Below the pieces are notes generated by a model. The model saw only the letters and a list, made by a program, of their open reading frames with translations. It was not told the origin of the DNA and made no database searches. Made by a program: the position numbers and the translations under genes. DNA of 64,000 bases, taken from NCBI GenBank assembly GCA_019115605.1, contig DXDG01000006.1, positions 40,386-104,385 of the forward strand. Direction: 5' to 3'. The stretch comes from Candidatus Alistipes faecigallinarum. Lineage in GTDB: Bacteria; Bacteroidota; Bacteroidia; Bacteroidales; Rikenellaceae. Positions 52,578 to 61,488 of this stretch are shown here, piece by piece. Numbering within the stretch: the first letter of the stretch is position 1; each line of letters starts with the position of its first letter.

Positions 52578-54257
52578 ATGTTCAAAGGACAACCCAAAGG
52601 TCTGTATGCCCTCTCGCTGGCCAACACGGGCGAGCGTTTCGGCTACTACACCATGCTTGCGATCTTCACCCTGTTTCTGCAGGCGAAATTTGGCTACACG
52701 GAGGCCGTAACCACCCAGATTTACGGTATCTTCCTCGCCGCCGTCTACTTCATGCCCTTCTTCGGCGGCATCCTGGCCGACAAGTTCGGATTCGGACGCA
52801 TGGTAACGCTCGGCATCTTCGTCATGTTCGGCGGATACGCCCTGCTCTCGATCCCTACGGGAACAGGATTTGCGGCCCAGGCCCTCATGTTCCTGGCCCT
52901 GGCCCTGATCGCCTGCGGTACGGGTCTCTTCAAGGGAAATCTCCAGGTGATGGTCGGTAACCTCTACGATGATCCGGCCTACTCGGCCAAGCGCGACAGC
53001 GCCTTCTCGATCTTCTACATGGCCATCAACATCGGCGCCATGTTCGCCCCCTCGATGGCCACCTGGATCACCAACCACTTCCTCGCACAGGACGGCCTGA
53101 CCTACAACGGACAGATCCCCGCACTGGCTCACCAGTACCTCGAAATGGGCGCCAACATGCCCGCCGAGCCGCTGGCCGAGCTGCAGCGCCTCGCGGCAGC
53201 CGTCGGCGGCAACGCCGCAGACCTGACGGCCTTCTCGTCGCACTACATCGAGAAGCTCTCCTCGGCCTACAACATGGGATTCGCCGTGGCCTGCGTCTCG
53301 TTGATCGTCTCCTACATCATCTACATTGCCTTCCGCAAGACCTTCAAGCACGCCGACGTTACGGCCCAGCAGCAGGCCGCCAGCGGCGCCGCCGCACAGG
53401 TCGAGCTCACGCCCGCGCAGACCAAGTCGCGCATCACGGCCCTCATGCTCGTATTCGCCGTGGTGATCTTCTTCTGGATGGCCTTCCACCAGAACGGCTC
53501 GACGATGACCTTCTTCGCACGCGACTATACGACCTCCGAAGCCACCGGCATCACCCGCATGTCCTTCGATATCCTGAACCTCGTACTGGTACTCGTCGGC
53601 GTCTACGGACTGGTCGGTTTCTTCCAGTCGGAAAAGAGCCGCGGCAAGCTCATCAGCGCCGCAGCCGTCGTCGTGGCCGTCGCCGCACTCTACTACCGCT
53701 GGACCATCACCCCCGACCCGGTACACATCCTGCCGCAGGTATTCCAGCAGTTCAACCCCTTCTACGTCGTGGCCCTCACGCCGCTGTCGGTGGCCCTCTT
53801 CGCCTCGCTCGCCCGCAAGGGCAAGGAGCCCTCGGCTCCCCGCAAGATCGGCATGGGCATGGTGATCGCCGCCCTGGGATTCCTCATTCTGACGATCGGC
53901 TCGTTCGGCCTCATGTCGCCCGCCGAGGTCAAGGCCGCAGGCGCCAGCGACACCTTCGTATCGCAGAACTGGCTCATCTCGACCTATCTGGTGCTGACCT
54001 TCGCCGAGCTGCTGCTCTCGCCCATGGGTATCTCCTTCGTCTCGAAGGTGGCGCCCCCGAAGTACAAGGGTATGATGATGGGCTGCTGGTTCGCCGCAAC
54101 GGCCGTGGGCAACTACGCCACCTCGCTCATCGGATACCTCTGGGGCAGCGGAATGGCTCTCTGGATGGTTTGGAGCGTGCTGATCGTCCTCTGCCTGCTC
54201 TCGGCACTCTTCATCTTCTCGATCATGAAGAAGCTCGAGAACGCCACGGCCGCCTGA
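52578..54257 (+). CDS. POT family peptide MFS transporter
   Basis: This 559-residue proton-coupled oligopeptide transporter has many hydrophobic helices. The family marks are LANTGERFGYYTMLAIFTLF in the first helix, FFGGILADKFGFGRMV (PTR2-type loop) and GTGLFKGNLQVMVGNLY. The first-helix motif is usually ExxER; here the first Glu position is Asn (NTGER). A hydrophilic insert with a longer loop sits around residues 155-230. The open frame continues far upstream, antisense to glgB, but the ATG at 52578 follows a promoter and starts the family. It likely imports di- and tripeptides. Confidence 0.9.
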   Translation: MFKGQPKGLYALSLANTGERFGYYTMLAIFTLFLQAKFGYTEAVTTQIYGIFLAAVYFMPFFGGILADKFGFGRMVTLGIFVMFGGYALLSIPTGTGFAAQALMFLALALIACGTGLFKGNLQVMVGNLYDDPAYSAKRDSAFSIFYMAINIGAMFAPSMATWITNHFLAQDGLTYNGQIPALAHQYLEMGANMPAEPLAELQRLAAAVGGNAADLTAFSSHYIEKLSSAYNMGFAVACVSLIVSYIIYIAFRKTFKHADVTAQQQAASGAAAQVELTPAQTKSRITALMLVFAVVIFFWMAFHQNGSTMTFFARDYTTSEATGITRMSFDILNLVLVLVGVYGLVGFFQSEKSRGKLISAAAVVVAVAALYYRWTITPDPVHILPQVFQQFNPFYVVALTPLSVALFASLARKGKEPSAPRKIGMGMVIAALGFLILTIGSFGLMSPAEVKAAGASDTFVSQNWLISTYLVLTFAELLLSPMGISFVSKVAPPKYKGMMMGCWFAATAVGNYATSLIGYLWGSGMALWMVWSVLIVLCLLSALFIFSIMKKLENATAA

Positions 54258-54286
54258 TCCGCAGCCCGGCAGCACAAATTTCCCCT

Positions 54287-54332
54287 AAAAAAACACCTCC
54301 GCCGCAACATCCTGCAGCGGAGGTGTTTTTTT
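54287..54332 (+). terminator. Terminator of the POT transporter gene
   Basis: A long stem, AAAAAACACCTCCGC paired with GCGGAGGTGTTTTTT (about 54287-54302 with 54317-54332), includes the terminal T run. Confidence 0.88.
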
Positions 54333-54405
54333 GCCGGATATGCGGAAAGGTTTCTCCCGGCGTGCGAAAAACATCCGTATAACTCGGTTTTTGCATATAT
54401 TTTTA

Positions 54406-54413
54406 TATATTTG
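54406..54413 (+). promoter_or_regulatory. -7 box for the TetR-WYL regulator pair
   Basis: TATATTTG matches TAnnTTTG exactly, 21-28 bases before the ATG at 54434. The TTTG upstream at 54390-54393 is closer than the usual -33 spacing. Confidence 0.5.
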
Positions 54414-54433
54414 TTTATTCATCCGTCATCATC

Positions 54434-55051
54434 ATGACCGCCAAGGAACATATCGCCCAACGGGCCCTGCAGATGTTCTCCGCCCGAGGGTTCAAGGCGG
54501 TGCGCATGGATGATATCGCCCAACAGCTGGGCGTTTCGAAGCGCTCGCTCTACGAGCTCTTCGGCGACAAGGAGGGGTTGCTCTACGAAGCGACGATCCA
54601 CTATTTCGAGGAGATACGCCGTCAGCAGACCGCCTTGAGCGCCAATGCCGCGAACGTGCTCGAAAAGCTCTTCATCCTGCTCAACGACATTCTGGAACAC
54701 TCGGAGCAGGTCGGACGGATGATGAACGACCTGAAACGCTCCTATCCCGCCGTACACGACCGACTCACGCGCGAAGGCGCCGCCCGCAACCGGGAAGAGC
54801 TTCGCGGCATGCTCCGCCGCGGAATCGACGAGGGCCTCTTCATCGACAACTTCAACATCGATCTGGCCATCTCGGTGCTCTACTATACGGCCTCGACCGT
54901 TACGCACCACGAACTGATCCTGCCCGGGGAGATCACCGAGCGTGAGGCTTTCCTGCAGATCGTCAGCACCTTCTTCCGGGGGATATCCACGGCCGAGGGG
55001 CTGCGCCTGGTGGACCGCTACCGGCTCCGCTACGAACTCCGCGAAAAGTAA
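54434..55051 (+). CDS. TetR/AcrR family transcriptional regulator
   Basis: This 205-residue regulator has an N-terminal TetR helix-turn-helix: HIAQRALQMFSARGFKAVRM, then DDIAQQLGVSKRSLYELFGD with KEGLLYEA. The C-terminal ligand domain is unassigned. The ligand and targets cannot be read from the sequence. The next gene, 27 bases on, is another regulator; the pair may form one unit, and neither is next to an obvious efflux pump other than the upstream POT transporter. Confidence 0.9.
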   Translation: MTAKEHIAQRALQMFSARGFKAVRMDDIAQQLGVSKRSLYELFGDKEGLLYEATIHYFEEIRRQQTALSANAANVLEKLFILLNDILEHSEQVGRMMNDLKRSYPAVHDRLTREGAARNREELRGMLRRGIDEGLFIDNFNIDLAISVLYYTASTVTHHELILPGEITEREAFLQIVSTFFRGISTAEGLRLVDRYRLRYELREK

Positions 55052-55078
55052 CCGCCGAACACGGAATCCGAACCGACC

Positions 55079-55978
55079 ATGGACCAACCCAAACTCGAAC
55101 GCCTGCTGCGGCTGATGAAGATGCTCACGGCCAACACGACCTACAACGTCGATCAACTGGCCGAACGGCTCGGCATGTCGCGCCGCACGGTCTACCGCTA
55201 TATCGACACCTTCCGCGAGGCGGGCTTCGTCATCAAGAAGACGGGCGACTGCATCCGCATCGACAAGCAGTCGCCGCACTTCCGCGACATCTCGCAGCTG
55301 GTCCACTTCACCGAGGAGGAGGCCGTGATCCTGAAGAGCGCCATCGAAAACATCGACGACACGAACCTGCTGAAGCAGAACCTCAAACGCAAGCTCTACT
55401 CGGTCTACGACAACAAGGTGCTGGCCGACACGGTCGTACGCGGCAAGAATGCCCCGAACATCCGCCGTCTGATCGAAGCCATCGAGCAGCAGCGGCAGGT
55501 CATCCTGCGCGGATACCGCTCGGCACACGGCGGCGAGGTCCGCGACCGGCAGGTTGAGCCCTTCGCCTTCACGACCAACTACGTGCAGGTGTGGTGTTAC
55601 GACCCCGAAAGCGGCACGTCGAAACTCTTCAAGACCGCCCGCATCGGCAGCGTCGAGGCAACCGACCGTCCCTGGGAGCATGCCGAAGCTCACTGCGAGG
55701 GGTTCATCGACGCCTTCCGCATGCACGGCGAGCAGCGCATCCGCGTCCGGCTCGAACTGGGGCTGCTCGCCTCGAACCTCCTCTGCGAAGAGTATCCGCT
55801 GGCCGAACGCGACCTAAAACCGCTCCGCCGGGGGCGGTGGCTGCTCGATACGGAAGTGGCCGGCATGGCCGGCATCGGCCGCTTCGTCGTCGGCCTGCTG
55901 GACGATATCCGCATCGTCGACGCCCCCGAACTGACCGAATACCTCCGGGCATATCTGCAGAAACACTCCATCCGGTAA
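55079..55978 (+). CDS. WYL-domain transcriptional regulator (YafY/DeoR-like HTH)
   Basis: This 299-residue protein has an N-terminal HTH_11-type domain: YNVDQLAERLGMSRRTVYRY with IDTFREAGF. A WYL-type sensor domain follows (RQVILRGYRSAHGGEVRDRQ, then VEPFAFTTNYVQVWCYD), and a WCX-type C-terminus. WYL domains bind nucleotides, nucleic acids or related ligands and often control DNA-damage or phage-defence genes; here no such gene is adjacent and the target is unknown. It lies 27 bases after the TetR gene. Confidence 0.9.
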   Translation: MDQPKLERLLRLMKMLTANTTYNVDQLAERLGMSRRTVYRYIDTFREAGFVIKKTGDCIRIDKQSPHFRDISQLVHFTEEEAVILKSAIENIDDTNLLKQNLKRKLYSVYDNKVLADTVVRGKNAPNIRRLIEAIEQQRQVILRGYRSAHGGEVRDRQVEPFAFTTNYVQVWCYDPESGTSKLFKTARIGSVEATDRPWEHAEAHCEGFIDAFRMHGEQRIRVRLELGLLASNLLCEEYPLAERDLKPLRRGRWLLDTEVAGMAGIGRFVVGLLDDIRIVDAPELTEYLRAYLQKHSIR

Positions 55979-56072
55979 ATCACCGCCTTTTTTTGCAAAA
56001 AAACAGCGCCGTGTCAAAAGATGACACTGCACGGCCGTTCCTTTGCATCGTAAACCTGAAAAAACAACGACC

Positions 56073-56285
56073 ATGGGAACAGCTTACAAGATCCGCTGCA
56101 AACATTGCGGCGCACAATTCGACCACTACATGCAACCCGGTTACGGCATGCTGCCGGCCTGCGTAGGCTGCGGCGAATATGTCGAGACGGAGACGGCGAT
56201 CCGCTGTCCGGCCTGCTGCCGGAGGCTCAACACGACGCAGGAGGAGTTCAACGAGCAGATCGAGGTTACCTACCAATGGGATTGA
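56073..56285 (+). CDS. Small zinc-ribbon protein
   Basis: This 70-residue protein has three cysteine pairs in CxxC form: CKHC (residues 9-12), CVGC and CPAC, so it should fold around one or two zinc ions. The ATG at 56073 follows an A-rich leader; a TTG in frame at 56043 is less likely. No enzyme domain is present. It could bind nucleic acid or a protein partner. The gene lies alone between two small hairpin-containing gaps, so it may have its own promoter. Confidence 0.7.
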   Translation: MGTAYKIRCKHCGAQFDHYMQPGYGMLPACVGCGEYVETETAIRCPACCRRLNTTQEEFNEQIEVTYQWD

Positions 56286-56335
56286 GCCGCGCAAAAAAGT
56301 GGCAAGAATGCGCGGAAATCCGGGGAAGATTTTCT

Positions 56336-56343
56336 ATCTTTGA
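56336..56343 (+). promoter_or_regulatory. -7 box for the peroxiredoxin gene
   Basis: TATCTTTG matches TAnnTTTG exactly. The implied transcript start lies beyond the in-frame GTG at 56344, so translation should start at the ATG at 56368. Confidence 0.5.
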
Positions 56344-56367
56344 GTGAAAATTTCATGTAACGAAACG

Positions 56368-56838
56368 ATGACACACCTCAAGGCCGGAGATCCGGCACCC
56401 GACTTCAGCTCCGTAACACAGGACGGCGAGCGCCTGACGCTGGCCGACCTCAAGGGGCAGCGTATGATCCTCTACTTCTACCCGAAGGACAACACCTCGG
56501 GGTGCACGCTCGAAGCCAAGAGCCTGCGCGACGGCAGGGAGGAGCTGGCCCAGAGGGGCTTCCGCATCATCGGCGTAAGCCCCGACAGCGAGCAGTCGCA
56601 CCGCAACTTCTGCGCGAAGCACGAGTTGAACTTCACGCTGCTGGCCGACACGGACCACTCGGTGTGCGAAGCCTACGGCGTATGGGCCGAGAAGTCGATG
56701 TACGGCCGCAAATACATGGGCGTGCTGCGCACGACCTTCATCATCGACCCCGAGGGACGCATCGAACGGATCTTCACGAAGGTGGACACCAGGAACCACT
56801 ACCGGCAGATCCTCGATGCCTGCGATGCGGAGGCATGA
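56368..56838 (+). CDS. bcp: Peroxiredoxin of the BCP/PrxQ type
   Basis: This 156-residue thiol peroxidase reduces peroxides. The peroxidatic Cys is Cys46 in NTSGCTLEA. The position five residues later, often a resolving Cys, is Lys51. Cys82 (NFCAKH) lies 36 residues after Cys46, the spacing seen in the Xylella PrxQ-type enzymes, so it is the likely resolving Cys. FIIDPEGRIERIF is conserved. The start at 56368 follows the -7 box; GTG at 56344 is the alternative. Confidence 0.9.
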   Translation: MTHLKAGDPAPDFSSVTQDGERLTLADLKGQRMILYFYPKDNTSGCTLEAKSLRDGREELAQRGFRIIGVSPDSEQSHRNFCAKHELNFTLLADTDHSVCEAYGVWAEKSMYGRKYMGVLRTTFIIDPEGRIERIFTKVDTRNHYRQILDACDAEA

Positions 56839-56839
56839 G

Positions 56840-57304
56840 ATGAAACGCTTCGCTCGGATCGCAACGCTCGCCGTCCTGCTGCTGGCGGCCGCTACGGTCC
56901 GGGGGCAGGAGCTCCCGGGCTGCATGACCCCGGGCGCGCGGTCGAGCATGCGGCAGCTTGTCGAAGGAGTCCCCTTCGAGGCACGCATCCGGGCCGACCT
57001 GCGGTGGATCCGCGACGACGCCGATCCGATTCGCCGCGAACGGCGCATCGTGGAGCGCATGATGCGTGAAAGAGCCCGCGAACGGGCGCGGGAGGCCTCA
57101 GAAGGAGCCGCAAGAGGCGCCGCACCGAGCGACCCGTCGGTCGAGATGGGCGAATGGCGCTTGAGCGTCGGCAACAACGGCAACTGGAGTCCCTATCCGG
57201 ACCGGGCGCTCGATGCGCGGATCATCCGCTTCCCGATGCGCGACATCCGGGAACTGGACCGGGCAAAGAAATCCACGCCGCCACGGCCCGTACCGCCGAA
57301 GTAG
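56840..57304 (+). CDS. Small secreted protein of unknown function
   Basis: This protein has about 154 residues and a signal peptide, MKRFARIATLAVLLLAAATV. I do not recognise a family. The mature part is rich in Arg, Glu and Ala (IVERMMRERARERAREASEG), which suggests a long charged helix, and ends in a short Pro/Arg tail (RAKKSTPPRPVPPK). The ATG at 56840 begins one base after the peroxiredoxin stop, so the two are likely cotranscribed. It is followed by a purine-rich repeat region and then recA. Confidence 0.6.
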   Translation: MKRFARIATLAVLLLAAATVRGQELPGCMTPGARSSMRQLVEGVPFEARIRADLRWIRDDADPIRRERRIVERMMRERARERAREASEGAARGAAPSDPSVEMGEWRLSVGNNGNWSPYPDRALDARIIRFPMRDIRELDRAKKSTPPRPVPPK

Positions 57305-57330
57305 GGCGGAGAGAGCAAAAGAAGGGCCAG

Positions 57331-57435
57331 AGAGAGGCCAGAGGCGCGAGAGGGGGGGGTGAGACGCGAAAGAGGTGCCAAAGGTGCGAGAGGCAGGAGA
57401 GGTATCCAGAGGTGCCCAGAGAACGAAAAAAGCAG
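57331..57435. repeat. Degenerate purine-rich tandem repeat upstream of recA
   Basis: About ten units of 8-12 bases, most beginning AGAGG (for example AGAGGTGCC at 57371-57379 and 57418-57426), follow one another, including a run of eight Gs at 57352-57359. The plus strand is strongly purine-biased. It sits in the 224-base gap before recA and is non-coding as far as I can see. Confidence 0.65.
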
Positions 57436-57528
57436 AAAAACGGCAACCGGGAAGCGGCCGCAGCAGAACAGCTTCCGAAGAGGAAAAGACAACAGGAAAA
57501 GTAACACATATTCATACCGAACAACCAA

Positions 57529-58542
57529 ATGGCAGAAAAAGCACAAGTAAACCCGGACAAGCTCAAGGTCTTGAACGCGGTGATGGAAAAGATAGAAAAG
57601 GACTTCGGCAAGGGGTCGATCATGCGCATGAACAGCACGGAGGTGAACGACATCCCGGTGATTCCGACCGGCTCGATCACCCTCGACATGGCGCTCGGTG
57701 TCGGCGGATACCCCAAGGGGCGCGTCATCGAGATCTTCGGCCCCGAATCGTCGGGTAAAACCACGCTGGCGATCCATGCCATCGCCGAAGCACAGAAGGC
57801 CGGCGGCATCGCGGCATTCATCGATGCCGAGCACGCCTTCGACAGTTTCTATGCCCAGAAGCTCGGTGTCGATGTGGACAACCTGCTCATCTCGCAGCCC
57901 GACAACGGCGAGCAGGCTCTCGAAATCGCCGACTCGCTGATCCGCTCGAGCGCCATCGACATCATCGTCATCGACTCGGTGGCGGCCCTCACGCCCAAGG
58001 CCGAGATCGAGGGCGAGATGGGCGACGCAAAGATGGGTCTCCAGGCCCGCCTCATGTCGCAGGCCCTGCGCAAGCTCACCTCGAGCATCTCGAAGACCAA
58101 GACCGTCTGCATCTTCATCAACCAGCTGCGCGACAAGATCGGCATCGTCTACGGCAACCCCGAGACGACGACCGGCGGTAACGCCTTGAAGTTCTACGCC
58201 TCGGTGCGTATCGACATCCGCCGCGTTTCGGTCATTAAGGACGGCGACGAGCAGCTGGGAACCCGCACCCGCGTCAAGGTCGTGAAAAACAAGGTGGCAC
58301 CTCCGTTCAAACGGGCGGAATTCGATATCATGTTCGGCGAAGGCATCTCGAAGATCGGCGAGATCATCGACCTGGGCGTCGATTACGGCATCATCAAGAA
58401 GGCCGGATCGTGGTTCTCCTACGGAGACCGCAAGATCGGCCAGGGCCGCGACGCCGTCAAGGAGCTGCTCAAGTCGGACGAGGCACTCGCCGCGGAGATC
58501 GAGGCAAAGGTGCGCGAAGCGATGAAAAACAAAAAGGAGTAA
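57529..58542 (+). CDS. recA: Recombinase A
   Basis: This 337-residue DNA strand-exchange protein drives homologous recombination and the SOS response. The Walker A motif is GPESSGKT (residues 71-78), followed by [20 protein letters not shown] (Walker B). The L1/L2 region has [14 protein letters not shown] and NQLRDKIG with [14 protein letters not shown]. The C-terminal domain is short. The start is [20 protein letters not shown]. It lies three bases upstream of relA/spoT. No LexA box is obvious in the upstream repeat region. Confidence 0.97.
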   Translation: MAEKAQVNPDKLKVLNAVMEKIEKDFGKGSIMRMNSTEVNDIPVIPTGSITLDMALGVGGYPKGRVIEIFGPESSGKTTLAIHAIAEAQKAGGIAAFIDAEHAFDSFYAQKLGVDVDNLLISQPDNGEQALEIADSLIRSSAIDIIVIDSVAALTPKAEIEGEMGDAKMGLQARLMSQALRKLTSSISKTKTVCIFINQLRDKIGIVYGNPETTTGGNALKFYASVRIDIRRVSVIKDGDEQLGTRTRVKVVKNKVAPPFKRAEFDIMFGEGISKIGEIIDLGVDYGIIKKAGSWFSYGDRKIGQGRDAVKELLKSDEALAAEIEAKVREAMKNKKE

Positions 58543-58545
58543 CTC

Positions 58546-60762
58546 ATGGGATACACCGCCGAGGATGAGGCCCTGATCAAGGAAAAATGGGACGACCTGC
58601 TGTACTCGTGCACGAAGATCTGCAAGAACGACGAGGACTGGAACTTCATCAAACGGGCATTTTTCCTGGCCAAAGAGGCTCATGAGGGGGTACGGCGCCG
58701 CTCCGGCGAGCCGTATCTCCTGCATCCCATTGCCGTGGCCAAGATCGTCATCGAGGAGATCGGACTCGGCGTGAAATCCGTCGTGGCGGCTCTGCTGCAC
58801 GACGTGGTCGAAGACACGGAGTACACCGTGGAGGACATGGAACGCATCTTCGGCCCCAAAATCGCCTCGATGGTAGACGGTCTGACAAAGATGTCCGGCG
58901 TGTTCAACGCCGACACCTCCGAGCAGGCCGAATACTTCCGCAAGGTGCTCCTCACGCTCTCGGACGACGTGCGGGTGATCCTCATCAAGATCGCCGACCG
59001 TCTGCACAACATGCGCACTCTGGGCTCCATGCCCCTCAACAAGCAGATCAAGATCACCGGAGAGACCATCTATCTCTTTGCGCCGCTGGCATACCGGCTC
59101 GGACTCTATGCGATCAAGAGCGAGCTGGAGGACCTCTGCATGAAGTACCGCTTCCCGCAGCAGTATGCCGAGATCACCCGGAAGCTCCAGGAGAGCGAGG
59201 CCTCCCGCAAGGAGTTCATCGACAAGTTCAACGCTCCGATCATCGCCGCACTCAACCGCGACAACATCAACTACGAGATCTCGGGCCGCGTGAAGAGCGT
59301 CTACTCGATCTGGTCGAAGATGCAGCGCAAGCAGATCTCCTTCGAGGAGATCTATGACCTGTTTGCCATCCGCATCGTCTTCAAGCCGCTGCCGTTCCCC
59401 TCGGAAAAGACCCAGTGCTGGCAGATATACTCGACAATCACCGACATCTATACCCCCAAACCCGACCGGCTGCGCGACTGGATCTCGATGCCCAAGGCCA
59501 ACGGATACGAAGCCCTGCATTCGACCGTCATGGGCCCCGACGGCGTATGGGTCGAGGTGCAGATCCGCACGCAGCGCATGGAGGATATCGCCGAAAGGGG
59601 ATTTGCCGCACACTGGAAGTACAAACACGCGACCATCTCGCAGGACGAGGATGAATTCGACAAGTGGCTCAAGCAGATCCGCGCGGCGCTGAACAGCCCG
59701 ACGGAGAATGCCGTGGACTTCCTGGACAACTTCAAGTTGTCGCTATACACCTCTGAAATAGTGGTATTTACACCGAAAGGTGAGGCACGGAAGATGCCCT
59801 TCGGCGCAACGGCCCTGGACTTCGCCTACGACATTCACTCGAAGATCGGAAACAGCGCCATCAGCGCCAAGATCAACCACAAGCTCGAACCGATCACCAC
59901 GCAGATCAACAGCGGCGACCAGATCGAGATCATCACGGCCGACACGGCACGGCCAAAGCCCGAATGGCTTGACATCGTAACGACGGCCAAGGCGAAATCC
60001 GCCATCAAGAGTTTCCTCAAGCGCGAACGCCAGAACAACATCGAGCGGGGCATGCAGATGCTCGAAGAGCGGATGAAGTCGCTCAATATCCAGCTGAGCG
60101 GCAGGGTATTGCGCAAGATCATTCCGATCTACGAAAGCAACAACAAGGAGGAGCTGTACAGCAAGATCGGCGCCGGGATCGTCTCGCTGGACGACCTGGA
60201 GAAGGTGCTCAAGGTCAATTCGAAGAGCAAGATCCTCAAGTTCTGGACCCTGTTCATTCCCCAGAAAAAGGAGGAGGAGGGCGACGAATCGGGAGAGACC
60301 ACCGCAGAAACGACCCCGAAAGAGGCCGGAGATGAGCCGGTCTTCGAAATCGCCGCCTGCTGCAAACCCATTCCGGGCGACAAGGTTGTGGGATACCGCG
60401 ATCCCGCCACGGGCAAGATCATCGTCCACAAGGCCACCTGCGACGAGCTGAACCGCCTGGCAGCCCAGTATGGCAGGAACATCGTCAAGGAGGAGATCAA
60501 ATGGTCGCAGCACAAGGCCATGTCCTACCTGGTTACGACCGAGTTGCGCGGTATCGACCGGCAGGGGCTGCTGCTCGACCTGGCAAAGGTCGTGAGCGAC
60601 GACTTCAACATCAACATCCGCGAGGTGAACATCCACAGCCATGACGGCATCTTCGAGGGCAATGTAAGTCTCTACGTGAAAGACGCAGAGAGCCTCAATG
60701 CCGTAATGGACAAGCTTCGGGAGATCAAAGGAATAGATACGATCAAAAGAACAATCAGTTAA
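58546..60762 (+). CDS. relA/spoT: Bifunctional (p)ppGpp synthetase/hydrolase
   Basis: This 738-residue stringent-response enzyme has its domains in order: an HD hydrolase (His60, and His85-Asp86 in LLHDVVEDTEYT), a synthetase domain (GRVKSVYSIWSKMQRK with WVEVQIRTQRMEDIAE), a TGS domain (VVFTPKGEARKMPFGATALD), a conserved-Cys region (IAACCKPIPGDKVVGY), and a C-terminal ACT domain (GIDRQGLLLDLAKVVSDDFN). Both catalytic halves keep their signature residues, so it is a Rel/SpoT-type bifunctional protein. It is the only such gene in the window. The next gene starts six bases after it. Confidence 0.95.
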   Translation: MGYTAEDEALIKEKWDDLLYSCTKICKNDEDWNFIKRAFFLAKEAHEGVRRRSGEPYLLHPIAVAKIVIEEIGLGVKSVVAALLHDVVEDTEYTVEDMERIFGPKIASMVDGLTKMSGVFNADTSEQAEYFRKVLLTLSDDVRVILIKIADRLHNMRTLGSMPLNKQIKITGETIYLFAPLAYRLGLYAIKSELEDLCMKYRFPQQYAEITRKLQESEASRKEFIDKFNAPIIAALNRDNINYEISGRVKSVYSIWSKMQRKQISFEEIYDLFAIRIVFKPLPFPSEKTQCWQIYSTITDIYTPKPDRLRDWISMPKANGYEALHSTVMGPDGVWVEVQIRTQRMEDIAERGFAAHWKYKHATISQDEDEFDKWLKQIRAALNSPTENAVDFLDNFKLSLYTSEIVVFTPKGEARKMPFGATALDFAYDIHSKIGNSAISAKINHKLEPITTQINSGDQIEIITADTARPKPEWLDIVTTAKAKSAIKSFLKRERQNNIERGMQMLEERMKSLNIQLSGRVLRKIIPIYESNNKEELYSKIGAGIVSLDDLEKVLKVNSKSKILKFWTLFIPQKKEEEGDESGETTAETTPKEAGDEPVFEIAACCKPIPGDKVVGYRDPATGKIIVHKATCDELNRLAAQYGRNIVKEEIKWSQHKAMSYLVTTELRGIDRQGLLLDLAKVVSDDFNINIREVNIHSHDGIFEGNVSLYVKDAESLNAVMDKLREIKGIDTIKRTIS

Positions 60763-60767
60763 GCTGC

Positions 60768-61313
60768 ATGGAAGATTTCGCGACCATCATCTGGCTCCTT
60801 GTGGTCATCGGTGCCGCCATTGCCTCGCGAAGCAGGAGGGCCCGCTCCCGTTCCATGGAGCCCGAACCGTCCGGGACGGAGCGTACACGCCCCGCGGATA
60901 CCGTGTCGCATCCAACCCCTGCGAAAGAGACCGCATGGCCGCAAATCCCCGGATTTCCCGATCTTTCACCCCGCAGGGCGCCCGCACCGCAAAAGAGTGC
61001 CCAAAGCGTCGGCCCTGCGGCCAAGAGCGTCAATCCTGCGGCAAAGGCCGAAAAACACAGGCCGGCAGGCCAGAAACAGGGGTCTGCCTCCCGCAAAAGG
61101 GAGGGGAATTCCCGCACGACACAGCCGGGGAATGCCGTTCCGGCCGGAAATACGACGCAGAGAGGGCCAAACGCCCCAAGCCCCGTGCGCGCGGCGACGG
61201 CGATACAGGGGTCCCCGCAGCATGAGGCCTCCGCGGCCGAAATCGCCGCAGATTTCGACCTCCGCAGGGCCGTTATATATGCAGAGATCCTGAAGCCCAA
61301 ATTCGACGAATAA
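60768..61313 (+). CDS. Membrane-anchored disordered protein with conserved C-terminal motif
   Basis: This 181-residue protein has one N-terminal membrane helix (FATIIWLLVVIGAAIAS) followed by an Arg-rich patch, then ~120 residues of Pro/Ala/Arg/Gln-rich, probably disordered sequence. The last 19 residues (FDLRRAVIYAEILKPKFDE) look like a short conserved helix; similar tails occur in small Bacteroidales proteins. I do not recognise a function. It is cotranscribed with relA/spoT and ends before HIT. A membrane scaffold or adaptor is possible. Confidence 0.65.
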   Translation: MEDFATIIWLLVVIGAAIASRSRRARSRSMEPEPSGTERTRPADTVSHPTPAKETAWPQIPGFPDLSPRRAPAPQKSAQSVGPAAKSVNPAAKAEKHRPAGQKQGSASRKREGNSRTTQPGNAVPAGNTTQRGPNAPSPVRAATAIQGSPQHEASAAEIAADFDLRRAVIYAEILKPKFDE

Positions 61314-61488
61314 CACGCCATGACCGGCGCCGGAGGACGGTCGGATTACCATATCGGGACCGGAAACTTCAACAACAGCCGCATAAGCACCGGCGAAAAG
61401 CCGTTTTAGGCCCGAAGATAGACAAGGAGGGGCGAGCCAACGCCCAAACAGAAAGAAGATACAAGCACATTTAAACATAGAAAACATC

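Noticed and set aside
24155..54413. TTTG placed 12 bases before the -7 box in front of korD, yicC and the TetR gene.
   Set aside because: The repeat of this spacing is curious, but 12 bases is too short for a Bacteroidetes -33 element, and other promoters here lack it; probably chance in T-rich DNA.
56008..56035. A short nested hairpin (GCCGTG/CACGGC with TGTCA/TGACA) before the zinc-ribbon gene.
   Set aside because: It may be the weak end of the WYL transcript or a leader structure, but with no T run on either side and partial overlap of the stems I could not assign it.
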